From contig JBOGFJ010000188.1 of assembly GCA_050743385.1 (NCBI GenBank), positions 1 through 41,613 on the forward strand: a stretch of 41,613 nucleotides of DNA, written 5' to 3'. The notes under the pieces are model-generated. The model was not told where the DNA came from and ran no database searches. It worked only from the letters and a program-made list of their open reading frames with translations. The stretch comes from JACDBD01 sp050743385. GTDB lineage: Bacteria; Actinomycetota; Acidimicrobiia; IMCC26256; JACDBD01. Position numbers and translations under genes: made by a program. Within the stretch, counting starts at the first letter, position 1. Each line of letters begins with the position of its first letter. Shown piece after piece: positions 21,515 to 30,182 of this stretch.

Positions 21515-23986
21515 GTGCCCGACGAGCCCTCGGGCGGCGGCCCGGCCGCCGCCTCCCACGCCGAGCTGCCCGATCAGGACCTTCCGGCCGGCGAGCTTCC
21601 CGCCGCTGAGCTGGAGGCGGAACAGCGCTACCTCGATGCCGCCTACGGCCGGCTCGACGAGATGCGGCGAGCGGCCCTGCGGGTGGCCGAGGGGTACTCG
21701 GAGGTGCAGCGGGGCGGTACCCACCAGGCCCGTCTGGAACGAGACGCCGCCGCCGCCCACACCCGGCGGCGGCTGGCAGCCCTCGATATCGGCGACAACC
21801 CCCTGAGCTTCGGGCGCCTCGACCTCCAACGGGCGGGCCGGGCGGAGCCCGGCGACGCGGGCCCGTACTACATCGGTCGTCTCTCGGTCACCGACGCCGA
21901 CCAGAACCCGCTGATCGTCGACTGGCGCGCGCCGGTCGCGGAGCCCTTCTACCGGGCGACCCCGATCGAGCCGATGGGCGTCGCCCGCCGCCGCCACTTC
22001 CACACCCGCGGTCGTGAGCTCGTCGGCATCGACGACGAGGTGCTCGACGCCGCCGCCACGGCCGAGGCCGGCTACACGGTGGTGGGCGAGGCGGCCCTCC
22101 TGGCCGCACTCGATCGCGAGCGCACCGGCCGCATGCGCGACATCGTCGCCACGATCCAGGCGGAGCAGGACGAGGCGATCCGCGCCGATCTCCCCGGAGC
22201 CCTGGTGGTCGCCGGCGGACCGGGCACGGGGAAGACGGCGGTGGCGCTCCACCGCGCCGCCTATCTCCTCTACACGCATCGACGTCGCCTGGCGGCGCGC
22301 GGCGTCCTGCTGGTGGGCCCCAACCCGATCTTCCTCCACTACATCGACCAGGTCTTGCCTTCGTTGGGCGAGGACGAGGTGCAGCTCACGACGCCCGCAG
22401 GGCTCAAGCCCCAGATCTCGGTGCGCGCCAGCGACGACGACCGCGTCGCCGCGGTGAAGGGCGACGCCCGCATGGCGAAGGTGATCGCCAACGCGCTCGA
22501 TGACCGGGAGCGCGCCTTGCCACGAGATCTGACCGTCACGCTCGACGGGCATCGGCTGCGCCTACGGGCGCGCGACTCGGCGCGGATCGTGGAGCGCGCC
22601 CGCCGGCGGCGAGGTACGCACAACGAGCGGCGCCCCTCCGTGATCCGGATGGTGCTCGACCATCTGCGCGACCAGTACCGGCGTTCTCTCGTGCGCGCCT
22701 ACCGGCGCGATGAGATTCGCGTCGATCCGTCCGCACCACCGGCGCTGTTCGGCGTCGCCGACGCCGACAATGCCCTCGTCGACGTGCCGATCGCTGCCGC
22801 GCTCGCGCGGGGCGAGCGCGCTCCCCAGGAGTGGGAGACGGAGATCACCGGCCGCATCCGGCGCCTGCCGGAGGTGCGGGCCGCGCTCGAACGCATGTGG
22901 CCGGTCCTCAGCGGTCCCGAGCTCGTGCACGACCTGTTCAGCTTCGAGGCGCTGATCCGCTCGGCGGCCGGCGACACCTTGACCCGCGACGAGCAGCGGG
23001 GGCTGCACCGCGCGCGCGCCGCGAGCGTCCGGGAGGTGCCCTGGACCGAGGCCGACGCCGCTCTCGTCGACGAGGCCGACGCCCTCCTCGGTCCGGTCGA
23101 GTCGGCTCGCCCGCGGCGGTCGCGGCGCCGGCGCCGCAGTGTCGAGGAGAGCGAGCGGCTCGCCGGTGCCGGCCGCATGGTCAACGATCTCGGTCTCGGC
23201 GGCTATACGACCGCGGCCGAGGTCGCCCGCCGGTACGCGGGCGCGCCGACCGTCCCCGACGAAGACGGGGCCGGCGATGTGCGGACTTTCGGGCACGTGC
23301 TCGTCGACGAAGCCCAAGACCTCACGGCCATGCAATGGCGCATGCTCGGGCGCCGCTGCCCGTCGGGCTCGATGACGCTGGTCGGCGACGCCGGACAGGC
23401 GAGCAGACCGGGCGCGCTCGGTGACTGGGACGCGGTGCTCGCCAACCTCCCCGGGCGCCAACCCGCCCGGCGCGTCACCCTCACCGTCAACTACCGCACA
23501 CCCGCCGAGATCATGGCGGTGGCGAACCGCGTCCTCGCCGCGGCCGCGGCCGCGGTCGAGCCCGTGCGTTCGGTCCGCAGCACCGGGCGCGCGCCCCGCT
23601 TCGAGGCCGTCACCGAGGACGAGCTCGTCGGTGCGTCCGCCGCCGCGGCGCGACGCGCCCACGACGAAGGGGGCATGGTGGTCGTGATCGCGCCGGCCCA
23701 GACGCATCGGGCACTGGTGGAGCGACTCGACGACCTGGGCGCGGCCGCCGACTCGGCGGCGGCGCTCGACGCCGCCGTCGCGGTGCTCACGCCCGTGGAG
23801 GCCAAGGGCCTCGAGTTCGACCACGTGGTGCTGGTCGAGCCGGCCCTGCTGGTGACGCCCGACCTTGCCGGCCTCCGGCTCCTCTACATGACACTCACAC
23901 GCGCCACGCGCACGCTCACCGTCGTGCACGCCGCTCCGCTGCCGGAGGCGCTGGAGCCGACGCCCGAACCGGAAGGGGCCCGATGA
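21515..23986 (+). CDS. HelD/HelR-like UvrD-family ATPase acting on RNA polymerase
   Basis: An 823-residue superfamily 1 helicase-like ATPase. The N-terminal coiled region (residues 35-90, EAEQRYLDAAYGRLDEMRRAA) and the segment SFGRLDLQ then YYIGRLSVTD and LIVDWRAPVAEPFYRATP are characteristic of the HelD family rather than of DNA helicases. Walker A is GGPGTGKT at 234-241, Walker B HVLVDEAQDLTAMQW, then LTVNYRTPAEIM and TPVEAKGLEFDHVVLVEP. HelD proteins pull RNA polymerase off DNA and aid its recycling; actinobacterial HelR also displaces rifamycins and gives tolerance. GTG 21515 has AGGAG at 21505-21509. Its end overlaps pepF (ATGA). Confidence 0.9.
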   Translation: MPDEPSGGGPAAASHAELPDQDLPAGELPAAELEAEQRYLDAAYGRLDEMRRAALRVAEGYSEVQRGGTHQARLERDAAAAHTRRRLAALDIGDNPLSFGRLDLQRAGRAEPGDAGPYYIGRLSVTDADQNPLIVDWRAPVAEPFYRATPIEPMGVARRRHFHTRGRELVGIDDEVLDAAATAEAGYTVVGEAALLAALDRERTGRMRDIVATIQAEQDEAIRADLPGALVVAGGPGTGKTAVALHRAAYLLYTHRRRLAARGVLLVGPNPIFLHYIDQVLPSLGEDEVQLTTPAGLKPQISVRASDDDRVAAVKGDARMAKVIANALDDRERALPRDLTVTLDGHRLRLRARDSARIVERARRRRGTHNERRPSVIRMVLDHLRDQYRRSLVRAYRRDEIRVDPSAPPALFGVADADNALVDVPIAAALARGERAPQEWETEITGRIRRLPEVRAALERMWPVLSGPELVHDLFSFEALIRSAAGDTLTRDEQRGLHRARAASVREVPWTEADAALVDEADALLGPVESARPRRSRRRRRSVEESERLAGAGRMVNDLGLGGYTTAAEVARRYAGAPTVPDEDGAGDVRTFGHVLVDEAQDLTAMQWRMLGRRCPSGSMTLVGDAGQASRPGALGDWDAVLANLPGRQPARRVTLTVNYRTPAEIMAVANRVLAAAAAAVEPVRSVRSTGRAPRFEAVTEDELVGASAAAARRAHDEGGMVVVIAPAQTHRALVERLDDLGAAADSAAALDAAVAVLTPVEAKGLEFDHVVLVEPALLVTPDLAGLRLLYMTLTRATRTLTVVHAAPLPEALEPTPEPEGAR

Positions 23987-25788
23987 CCACCACCGAACCC
24001 GATCTCACTGCCGCCGACGTCGCCTGGGACCTCGACCCGCTCGTCGACGGGCAGGGCCCGGCGGGCGTCGACGCCCTCCTCGACGAGGCCGAGCGGCACG
24101 CGGGCGGGATCGCCGGTCAGCGGGGCCGGGTGGCGGCCTTGGACGCCGCCGGGCTCGAGGCGCTCATGGTCGCGCTCGCCGCCGTACAGGAACTCGTCGG
24201 TCGGGCGGGGTCGTACGCCGGGCTGCGCTTCGCGGTCGACACCGCCGACCCGGAGCGGGGGGCGCTGCTCCAGCACGTGGAGGAGCGCGCCACCGCGATC
24301 AGCACCCAGCTCCTGTTCTTCGAGCTGGAGTGGGCCGAGCTGCCCGACGACCGGGTCGCGGTGCTGCTCGCGAGCGATCGGATCGCGTTCTGCCGCCACT
24401 ATCTCGAATCGGTGCGCCGCTACCGGGATCATCTCCTGTCGGAGCCGGAGGAGCGGCTCCTGACCGAGAAGGCGGTCACCGGGCGCAACGCCTGGAGCCG
24501 GCTGTTCAGCGAGCTGAGCTCCGCGATCACCGTCGACCTCGACGACACGACCGCGAGCCTCGAGGAGGCCCTCTCGCGCCTGGCCTCACCCGATCGTGAC
24601 CAGCGCCGCCGGGCCGCCGAGGCGGTGACCGCCGGTCTGGCGCCCGGGGTGCGGACGCGTGCCTTCGTGTTCAACACCCTGCTCGCCGACAAGGCGACTG
24701 ACGACCGGCTCCGCCGCTACCCCCACTGGCTCGCGAACCGGAACCTCGACAACGAGGCCAGCGACGAGTCGGTGGCGGCACTCGTGACCGCGGTCGAGCG
24801 CCGCTACGACATCCCGCAACGTTGGTACGCGCTCAAGGCCCGCCTGCTCGGCGTCGACCGCATCGCCGACTACGACCGCATGGCGTCGGTGGCCGAACAG
24901 GACGCCGAGATCGGCTGGCGTGACGCTCACGAGCTCGTGCTCGATGCCTACTCCTCGTTCTCGCCGGAGCTCGCCGAGATCGCGGCGCGGTTCTTCGACG
25001 AGCGCTGGATCGACGCGCCCGTTCGTCCGGGGAAGCGACCGGGCGCGTTCTGCGCCTACACGGTCCCGTCGCAACACCCGTACCTGCTCCTGAACTGGAC
25101 GGCGCGGCGCCGTGATGTGCTCACGCTCGCGCACGAGCTCGGTCACGGGCTGCACGCCTATCTCGCTCGCGAGCAGGGCGTGTTCCATCAGGCGACACCG
25201 CTCACCCTGGCGGAGACGGCGTCGGTGTTCGGCGAGACCGTCACCTTCGGCCGCCTGCTCGACGAGACCACCGATCCGGCCGACCGCCTGGCGTTGGTGG
25301 CCGAGAGCCTCGAGGGGCAGATCGCGTCCGTGTTCCGTCAGACCGCCATGAACCGCTTCGAGGACCGCGTGCACACCGAGCGTCGCGAGCGGGGAGAGCT
25401 GAGCGTCGACCGCTTCGGCGAGCTCTGGATCGAGACGCAACACGCCATGCTCGGTGACGCCGTCGAGCTCACCGACGGCTACGCCACGTGGTGGTCGTAC
25501 ATCCCGCACTTCATCGGCACGCCCGGCTATGTGTACGCGTATGCCTACGGGCAGTTGCTCGCGCTCTCGGTCTACCGGGAGTACGAGGAGCGCGGCGCCG
25601 AGTTCGTCCCGAGCTACCTCGACCTGCTGGCGAGGGGCGGCTCCGAGTCACCGGAGGAGCTGGGGCGCATCGTGGGTGTCGACCTCGCCGATCCCGGCTT
25701 CTGGGACGGCGGCCTCGACATCGTCGAGCAGCAGCTCCGAACGGCCGAGGCTGCCGCCGTCGCGGCCGGACGCGTCTCGGGCGCGTGA
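23983..25788 (+). CDS. pepF: M3-family oligoendopeptidase F
   Basis: A 601-residue cytosolic zinc metallopeptidase that cleaves short peptides. The zinc motif HELGH is at residues 384-388 (LTLAHELGHGLHAYL), and the third ligand lies in TLAETASVFGETV. The N-terminal helical part (VAWDLDPLVDG to ENALLQHVEERA-like text) and LFFELEWAELPD are typical of PepF/M3B. The C-terminal FIGTPGYVYAYAYGQLLALSVY is a family hallmark. It may work together with the opp importer 9 kb away, but they are not linked in one operon. ATG overlaps the helicase stop by 4 bases. Confidence 0.95.
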   Translation: MTTTEPDLTAADVAWDLDPLVDGQGPAGVDALLDEAERHAGGIAGQRGRVAALDAAGLEALMVALAAVQELVGRAGSYAGLRFAVDTADPERGALLQHVEERATAISTQLLFFELEWAELPDDRVAVLLASDRIAFCRHYLESVRRYRDHLLSEPEERLLTEKAVTGRNAWSRLFSELSSAITVDLDDTTASLEEALSRLASPDRDQRRRAAEAVTAGLAPGVRTRAFVFNTLLADKATDDRLRRYPHWLANRNLDNEASDESVAALVTAVERRYDIPQRWYALKARLLGVDRIADYDRMASVAEQDAEIGWRDAHELVLDAYSSFSPELAEIAARFFDERWIDAPVRPGKRPGAFCAYTVPSQHPYLLLNWTARRRDVLTLAHELGHGLHAYLAREQGVFHQATPLTLAETASVFGETVTFGRLLDETTDPADRLALVAESLEGQIASVFRQTAMNRFEDRVHTERRERGELSVDRFGELWIETQHAMLGDAVELTDGYATWWSYIPHFIGTPGYVYAYAYGQLLALSVYREYEERGAEFVPSYLDLLARGGSESPEELGRIVGVDLADPGFWDGGLDIVEQQLRTAEAAAVAAGRVSGA

Positions 25789-25816
25789 GGGAGCCCGTCG
25801 AGACGCCCGCCTCCGG

Positions 25817-25864
25817 GTCGAGGCTCACGGGTCCGGATTCCGGCTCCTCGGGCCTCGAGTCTCG
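25817..25864. repeat. 48-bp palindromic repeat, copy B
   Basis: The second copy of the palindrome at 18613-18660, in the same setting: just after the stop of a plus-strand gene (pepF) and before the end of a convergent minus-strand gene. The central CCGGATTCCGG and the right arm GGCCTCGAGTCTCG are unchanged between copies. It may act as a bidirectional terminator. Confidence 0.65.
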
Positions 25865-25878
25865 GCCGTAGCGGCTCG

Positions 25879-26811
25879 TCATCCGGCGGCCAGCCTGGTC
25901 ACGACGGTCGACGCCGCCTCGAGCGAGTGCTCGAACACCGTGAAGTAGGAGAACCCCCAGCGCTCGCGGGCGGCGATGACGTGCTCGCAGATCGCTTCGA
26001 CGGAGCCGATCCACAGGTACGGCGTCGCCAGAATGTCCTCGACGGTCAACTCCGGGACATGCACACGAACGCGCTCAGCAGCCCCGTGGGGATCGTCGGT
26101 CACGACGACCCGCTGGACCAGGGCGTGGAGCTCGACGTCCCGGTCCGCGGCCGCGACGCGCACCACGGCGATCCGCTCGTCGACCGCGTCGGGCGGAAAT
26201 CCCGTTGCCTCGTGCGTGAGCCCGTCGGCCTTCGTCCGGCCCGTGCCCGAGAGCGCGACGATGTCGGCCCGCTCCGCGGCAATCCCGAGGAGGCGACGGC
26301 CATTGCCCCCGACCAGGATCGGTGGCCGCGGCGATTGTGTCGGCTGCGGCCAGGCCCGGTGGGCGCGGAGCTGGTAGTGGTCACCGTCGAAGGTGACCTC
26401 TTCGCCGCGAAGCAAGCTGTCGACGACTTCGACGGCCTCGCCGAGCCGGGCGACTCGTGTGGGGAGATCGTCGAAGGGCAGGCCGACCGACTCGTACTCC
26501 GGGAACCCGTGGCCGGCCCCGATCCCGAGCTCGACGCGGCCGTGAGAGAGGGAGTCGAGCGTGAGCACCTCGCGTGCGACGAGCGCGGGATGGCGTAGAT
26601 CGTTGTTGAGCACGAGCGTCCCGATCCGCAGGCTCGATGTCGTCTCTGCGGCGGCGGCCAGCGCCGCGAACGGCGAGATGCACCCCTCGACGAGATGGTC
26701 GGCGACCGTGAGCGTCGAGAACCCCAAGTCCTCGGCGCGGCGGGCGCCATCCGCCCACTCGTCGCGTCCTGCGGCTCCCAGCATCTGCAACCCGAAACGG
26801 AAAGCTTTCAC
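25879..26811 (-). CDS. LLM-class F420-dependent oxidoreductase
   Basis: A 310-residue TIM-barrel protein of the luciferase-like monooxygenase superfamily, in the branch that uses coenzyme F420 in actinobacteria. Visible features are FRFGLQMLGAAGRDEWADGARRAE at the N-terminus, SLRIGTLVLNNDLRHPALVAREVLTLD, the RVELGIGAGHGFPEYESVGLPF segment around the cofactor site, and PPILVGGNGRRLLGIAAERADIV. The reaction is unknown. GTG 26811 matches the family N-terminus (VKAFRFG) but has no clear ribosome-binding site, so the start is moderately certain. It is divergent from the diiron gene across 150 bases. Confidence 0.88.
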   Translation of the reverse strand: MKAFRFGLQMLGAAGRDEWADGARRAEDLGFSTLTVADHLVEGCISPFAALAAAAETTSSLRIGTLVLNNDLRHPALVAREVLTLDSLSHGRVELGIGAGHGFPEYESVGLPFDDLPTRVARLGEAVEVVDSLLRGEEVTFDGDHYQLRAHRAWPQPTQSPRPPILVGGNGRRLLGIAAERADIVALSGTGRTKADGLTHEATGFPPDAVDERIAVVRVAAADRDVELHALVQRVVVTDDPHGAAERVRVHVPELTVEDILATPYLWIGSVEAICEHVIAARERWGFSYFTVFEHSLEAASTVVTRLAAG

Positions 26812-26961
26812 GGTCGACAGGCTTGCACGCGTCGTCTGATCCGGCTCGAGAACCGGACGAAGTGCCCGTTTTGCCGTGACGATCGCCCAAAGCGTGGATC
26901 TGGCGCTGCGCCGGCGGCGAATTCGCAGTACTACTTGGGTGTCGAACGGAGGGGAGTGCAG

Positions 26962-28032
26962 ATGAGCGTCTACACGCGGCCGAGCGAACCGGGCTGGGAC
27001 GTGGAGAGCCCGACGACGACGTCGTTCGACTGGGAGTACGACCAGGGGCGTGACGATCTGCTGCGGCTCTACGACAAGGGCACGCGCAAGCAGTGGCGGG
27101 CGAAGGAGCGGCTCGACTGGTCTGTCGACGTCGATCTCGACAACCCGGTGGGATTCGACGATCAGTACGTCCCGATCTACGGCTCGCCGACCTGGGAGAA
27201 GATGAGCGAGCGGGAGCATGCCATGGTTCGTCACCACATGGCGGCGTGGCAGTTCTCGCAGTTCATGCACGGCGAGCAGGGCGCGCTGGTGTGCACGGCG
27301 AAGATCGTGCAGACGGTTCCGAGCGTCGACGCCAAGTTCTATGCCGCGACGCAGGTGATCGACGAGGCTCGGCACGTCGAGGTCTACTCGCGTTATCTCT
27401 ACGACAAGCTCCAACTCGCGTACCCACTCAACGCCAATCTGAAGTCGCTCCTCGACGACGCCATCTCCGATCGTCGCTGGGACATGACCTACCTCGCGAT
27501 GCAGGTCCTCATCGAGGGATTGGCGCTCGCCGCGTTCGGGTTGATCCGTAACCAGGCTCAGGAGCCGCTCGCCAAGGCCATCAACGCCTACGTGATGCAA
27601 GACGAGGCTCGCCACGTGGCCTTCGGTCGCCTGGCGCTGCGCGACTACTACCCCAACCTCACCCAGGCGGAGCGCGACGAGCGCGAGGAGTTCTGTGTCG
27701 ACGCGTGCTATCGGATGCGCGATCGATTCCTCGCCGAGGAGGTTTGGGAGACGCTCGGACTCGACGTCGACGACGTGCTCGACTTCGTACGCAACAGCGA
27801 GATCCAGATCACCTTCCGCTCCTACCTCTTCACCCGCATCGTGCCGACCCTGCGCGACATCGGCCTCTGGGGTCCGAGGATCCAGAAGGCGTTCGCCGAC
27901 ATGGGCGTGCTCGGCTTCGCCGACACCAACCTCGAAGCGGTCATGGCGGAGGACGAGCAGACGGCCGAGGCGCTCGATGCCCTGCGGCGCGACGACATCG
28001 AGCGGGTCGCGGAGGTCGGTGCCCCCGGCTAG
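26962..28032 (+). CDS. Ferritin-like diiron protein (probable oxygenase/oxidase)
   Basis: A 356-residue protein carrying a complete symmetric diiron ligand set: E105 (MHGEQGA), E135 and H138 (IDEARHVE), E185 (VLIEGLALAAFG), E215 and H218 (MQDEARHVAFG). The spacing E-30-ExxH repeats exactly in both halves, as in the ferritin-like/ribonucleotide-reductase-R2-like/AurF superfamily. The substrate is unknown; such proteins include N-oxygenases, desaturases and ligand-binding oxidases. ATG 26962 has GGAGGGGAG upstream; frames extending further 5' read through the promoter region and are not supported. The C-terminus overlaps a 40-codon gene by 14 bases. Confidence 0.9.
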   Translation: MSVYTRPSEPGWDVESPTTTSFDWEYDQGRDDLLRLYDKGTRKQWRAKERLDWSVDVDLDNPVGFDDQYVPIYGSPTWEKMSEREHAMVRHHMAAWQFSQFMHGEQGALVCTAKIVQTVPSVDAKFYAATQVIDEARHVEVYSRYLYDKLQLAYPLNANLKSLLDDAISDRRWDMTYLAMQVLIEGLALAAFGLIRNQAQEPLAKAINAYVMQDEARHVAFGRLALRDYYPNLTQAERDEREEFCVDACYRMRDRFLAEEVWETLGLDVDDVLDFVRNSEIQITFRSYLFTRIVPTLRDIGLWGPRIQKAFADMGVLGFADTNLEAVMAEDEQTAEALDALRRDDIERVAEVGAPG

Positions 28033-28141
28033 CCATCCGGCTCCCGAGGACGTGTTCGAGCACAGCTCCCACATGTCGCATCACGAGCAGACCGAGGATC
28101 TCCTGCAGACGCGCCGTGACTTCCCGACGGACGTCGAGTGA
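28019..28141 (+). CDS. Tiny His-rich protein downstream of the diiron gene
   Basis: A 40-codon frame with five histidines (H6, H15, H18, H21, H22; core EHSSHMSHHEQTED) and an acidic, helical-looking tail. Third codon positions are mostly G or C, as in a real gene. GGAGGT lies at 28011-28016, only two bases before the GTG, which is close; GTG 28052 and ATG 28073 are alternative starts. The stop overlaps the next start (TGATG). I do not recognise it. Metal handling for the diiron partner is a guess from composition and position. Confidence 0.5.
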   Translation: MPPASHPAPEDVFEHSSHMSHHEQTEDLLQTRRDFPTDVE

Positions 28142-28362
28142 TGAGCGGGGCCACCACCGCGGCGGAGGCTGTCCGCAACACGCACGCCTGGTTCGAGGTC
28201 AACAGCGGCTGGGCTCCGCCCGACCGCGACACCATCGAAGAGTGGCTGGCCGATGGCGTGTGTCGCTGCCCCGACGACTGTCTGGTCGCGCCCGACGCGT
28301 GGTGCGAGCACGGCCTGGCGTCGTGGTGGCTCGTTCTCGCCGCACTCGACGAGGAGCCCTGA
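28141..28362 (+). CDS. Small Cys-rich hypothetical protein
   Basis: A 73-residue protein with a cysteine cluster in its C-terminal half: CRCPDDC, then WCEHGLASWW, giving four Cys and one His in about 20 residues, a plausible zinc or iron site. The N-terminal half (AAEAVRNTHAWFEVNSGWAPPDRDTIEEWLADG) looks like a compact helical domain with several aromatic residues. I do not recognise the family. ATG 28141 overlaps the preceding stop, so it is translationally coupled to the His-rich gene and the diiron gene. It ends nine bases before the convergent DUF885 gene. Confidence 0.72.
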   Translation: MSGATTAAEAVRNTHAWFEVNSGWAPPDRDTIEEWLADGVCRCPDDCLVAPDAWCEHGLASWWLVLAALDEEP

Positions 28363-28371
28363 GCCGCGCGC

Positions 28372-30066
28372 CTACGGCTCCCAGCGGGCGATCTCGCGCT
28401 CGAGCTGGGCGAGGCCCATGTTCCCCAGGTCGAGCGCGTAGCGGTGGAACGCCTTGAGGTCGAAGCGGTCGCCGAGACGCCGGCGGGCGTCGTCACGGGC
28501 GCGGAGCCACACCCGTTCGCCGACCTTGTAGCTGATCGCCTGGCCCGGCCACCCGAGGTAGCGGTCGACCTCGCTGGCCATGAAGTCGGCCGGCATCTTG
28601 GAGTTCTCGATCGCGAACGGGAGCGCCAGCTCCGGCGTCCACGTCTCGCCGCCGTGGTAGGGCTCGCCGTCGGGGATCGGCAGTTCGAGGTGGAGGCCGA
28701 TGTCGACGACGACGCGCATCGCCCGCATGGCCTGGGCGGCGAGCATGCCGAGCTCGTCGCCGGCGTCGTCGAGGTAGCCGAGCTCGCCCATGAGCCGCTC
28801 GGCGTAGAGCGCCCAGCCCTCGCCGTGGCCCGAGCTCCATGCGAGCGCCCGCTGGAACCGGGTCAGCTCGTCGGCGAGATAGAGCACCTGCGCGACCTGG
28901 AGGTGGTGGCCGGGGACGCCCTCGTGGTAGCAGATCGAGACCTCCTTCCAGAGGGGGAAGCGCGTCTTGCCCAGCGTCGGATACCAGGTGCGGCCGGGCC
29001 GGCTGAAGTCTTCCGCCGGTGGCGTGTAGTACATCGCGGCGGCACCGCCGGGGGGAGCGATCATCGCCTCGACCTCCTTCACCGGCTCGGGGATGTCGAA
29101 GTGTGTCCCGTCGAGCTCGACGACGGTGCGATCCATGAGGTCTTGGAGCCAGGCGCGCAGGGCGGCCTCGCCCTCGATCGCGCGAGCCGGTGCGGTGTCG
29201 AGGTACTCGATGGCGGCGTCGACGCTCTCACCGGGAAGGATGCGCTCGGCGACCTCGCCCATGGCGTGGTTGATGCGGTGCAGCTCGTCCCAGCCCCAGG
29301 CGTAGGTCTCGGCGAGATCGAGTTGCATACCGGTGAACGCCCGGGCGCGCATGGCGTAGCGCTCGGCCCCGACGGCGTCGCGCTCGGTCGCCCGGGGCGA
29401 GTACTCGTCGACGAGGAAGCGCGCGATGGCGGCGTAGGCCTCGGTAGCCCGGCCGGCGCGATCCGCGAGGGTGCGCCCGAGCGCGGCGTTGCCGACCTCG
29501 CTCGCGTGGTATGCGTCGACGAGCGCGAGGAAGAACGGCGTCTCGCCGGTCAGCCCGCCCCAGGTCTCGGCCTGCTTCGCGCACGTGACGACCTGGCGTC
29601 GAGCGGCGACGAGCCCACCCTCGGCGCCGGCGGTGAGGGCGGTGCGATAGCTGTCGAGGGCCGACGGCACCAGTGCCATGCGCGCCACGACCGTGTCCCA
29701 CTCCGACTCGGTGCCGGTGGGCATGAGGTCGAACACCTGGCGGATGGCTTGGAGCGGACTGGCGATGTTGTTCAACTCGCGGAGGTGCTCGCCGGCGTCG
29801 TGCAGCCGGAGGCCCAGCGACAGCTGCTCCACCATCACCTCGGCGGCCACGCGGTCGCGGTCGTCGCCGGCCGGCGCGCGCCCGAGGTCCTCGAGCACCG
29901 CCCGGTCGTGGTCGGCGCGCTCGTCGGCGGCGTCGGGCCCGTAGTCGGTCATCTCGGCGTGGTGGCCGGTCAGTCCGGCGAACGTCGCTCCGATCGGGTC
30001 GAGAGCGGCGTAGCGCTCAACGTAACGATCGGCGATCTCTCGAACGGTCGGGTCGTCGGTCGCCAA
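28372..30066 (-). CDS. DUF885-family metallopeptidase-like protein
   Basis: A 564-residue protein of the DUF885 family, distantly related to M1/M3-type gluzincins. The probable zinc motif is HEGVPGHH at residues 381-388 (ISICYHEGVPGHHLQ-like context, SICY visible), followed about 30 residues later by SSGHGEGWALYAERL, which should supply the third ligand. There is no signal peptide, so it is probably cytosolic. Its peptide substrate is unknown. The only start that includes the conserved N-terminus (ATDDPTVREIADRYVERY) is TTG at 30066; no ATG or GTG occurs in the first part of the frame. It is divergent from fumC. Confidence 0.88.
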   Translation of the reverse strand: MATDDPTVREIADRYVERYAALDPIGATFAGLTGHHAEMTDYGPDAADERADHDRAVLEDLGRAPAGDDRDRVAAEVMVEQLSLGLRLHDAGEHLRELNNIASPLQAIRQVFDLMPTGTESEWDTVVARMALVPSALDSYRTALTAGAEGGLVAARRQVVTCAKQAETWGGLTGETPFFLALVDAYHASEVGNAALGRTLADRAGRATEAYAAIARFLVDEYSPRATERDAVGAERYAMRARAFTGMQLDLAETYAWGWDELHRINHAMGEVAERILPGESVDAAIEYLDTAPARAIEGEAALRAWLQDLMDRTVVELDGTHFDIPEPVKEVEAMIAPPGGAAAMYYTPPAEDFSRPGRTWYPTLGKTRFPLWKEVSICYHEGVPGHHLQVAQVLYLADELTRFQRALAWSSGHGEGWALYAERLMGELGYLDDAGDELGMLAAQAMRAMRVVVDIGLHLELPIPDGEPYHGGETWTPELALPFAIENSKMPADFMASEVDRYLGWPGQAISYKVGERVWLRARDDARRRLGDRFDLKAFHRYALDLGNMGLAQLEREIARWEP

Positions 30067-30182
30067 GGCGGCGAGTCTCGCGCAAGCGAGCGACGGCGCT
30101 ACCGTCGACGCGTGCGGAAGAGCGTTCCGGCAGGACGGTGGCAGGTACCCTGCCGCCGAGCGAGGGAGCCCGGGAGGAGGGC

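Noticed and set aside
22562..23929. 455-codon antisense frame opposite the HelD-like gene
   Set aside because: Low-complexity, His/Arg/Gly-rich composition and no start context; shadow of the real helicase frame.
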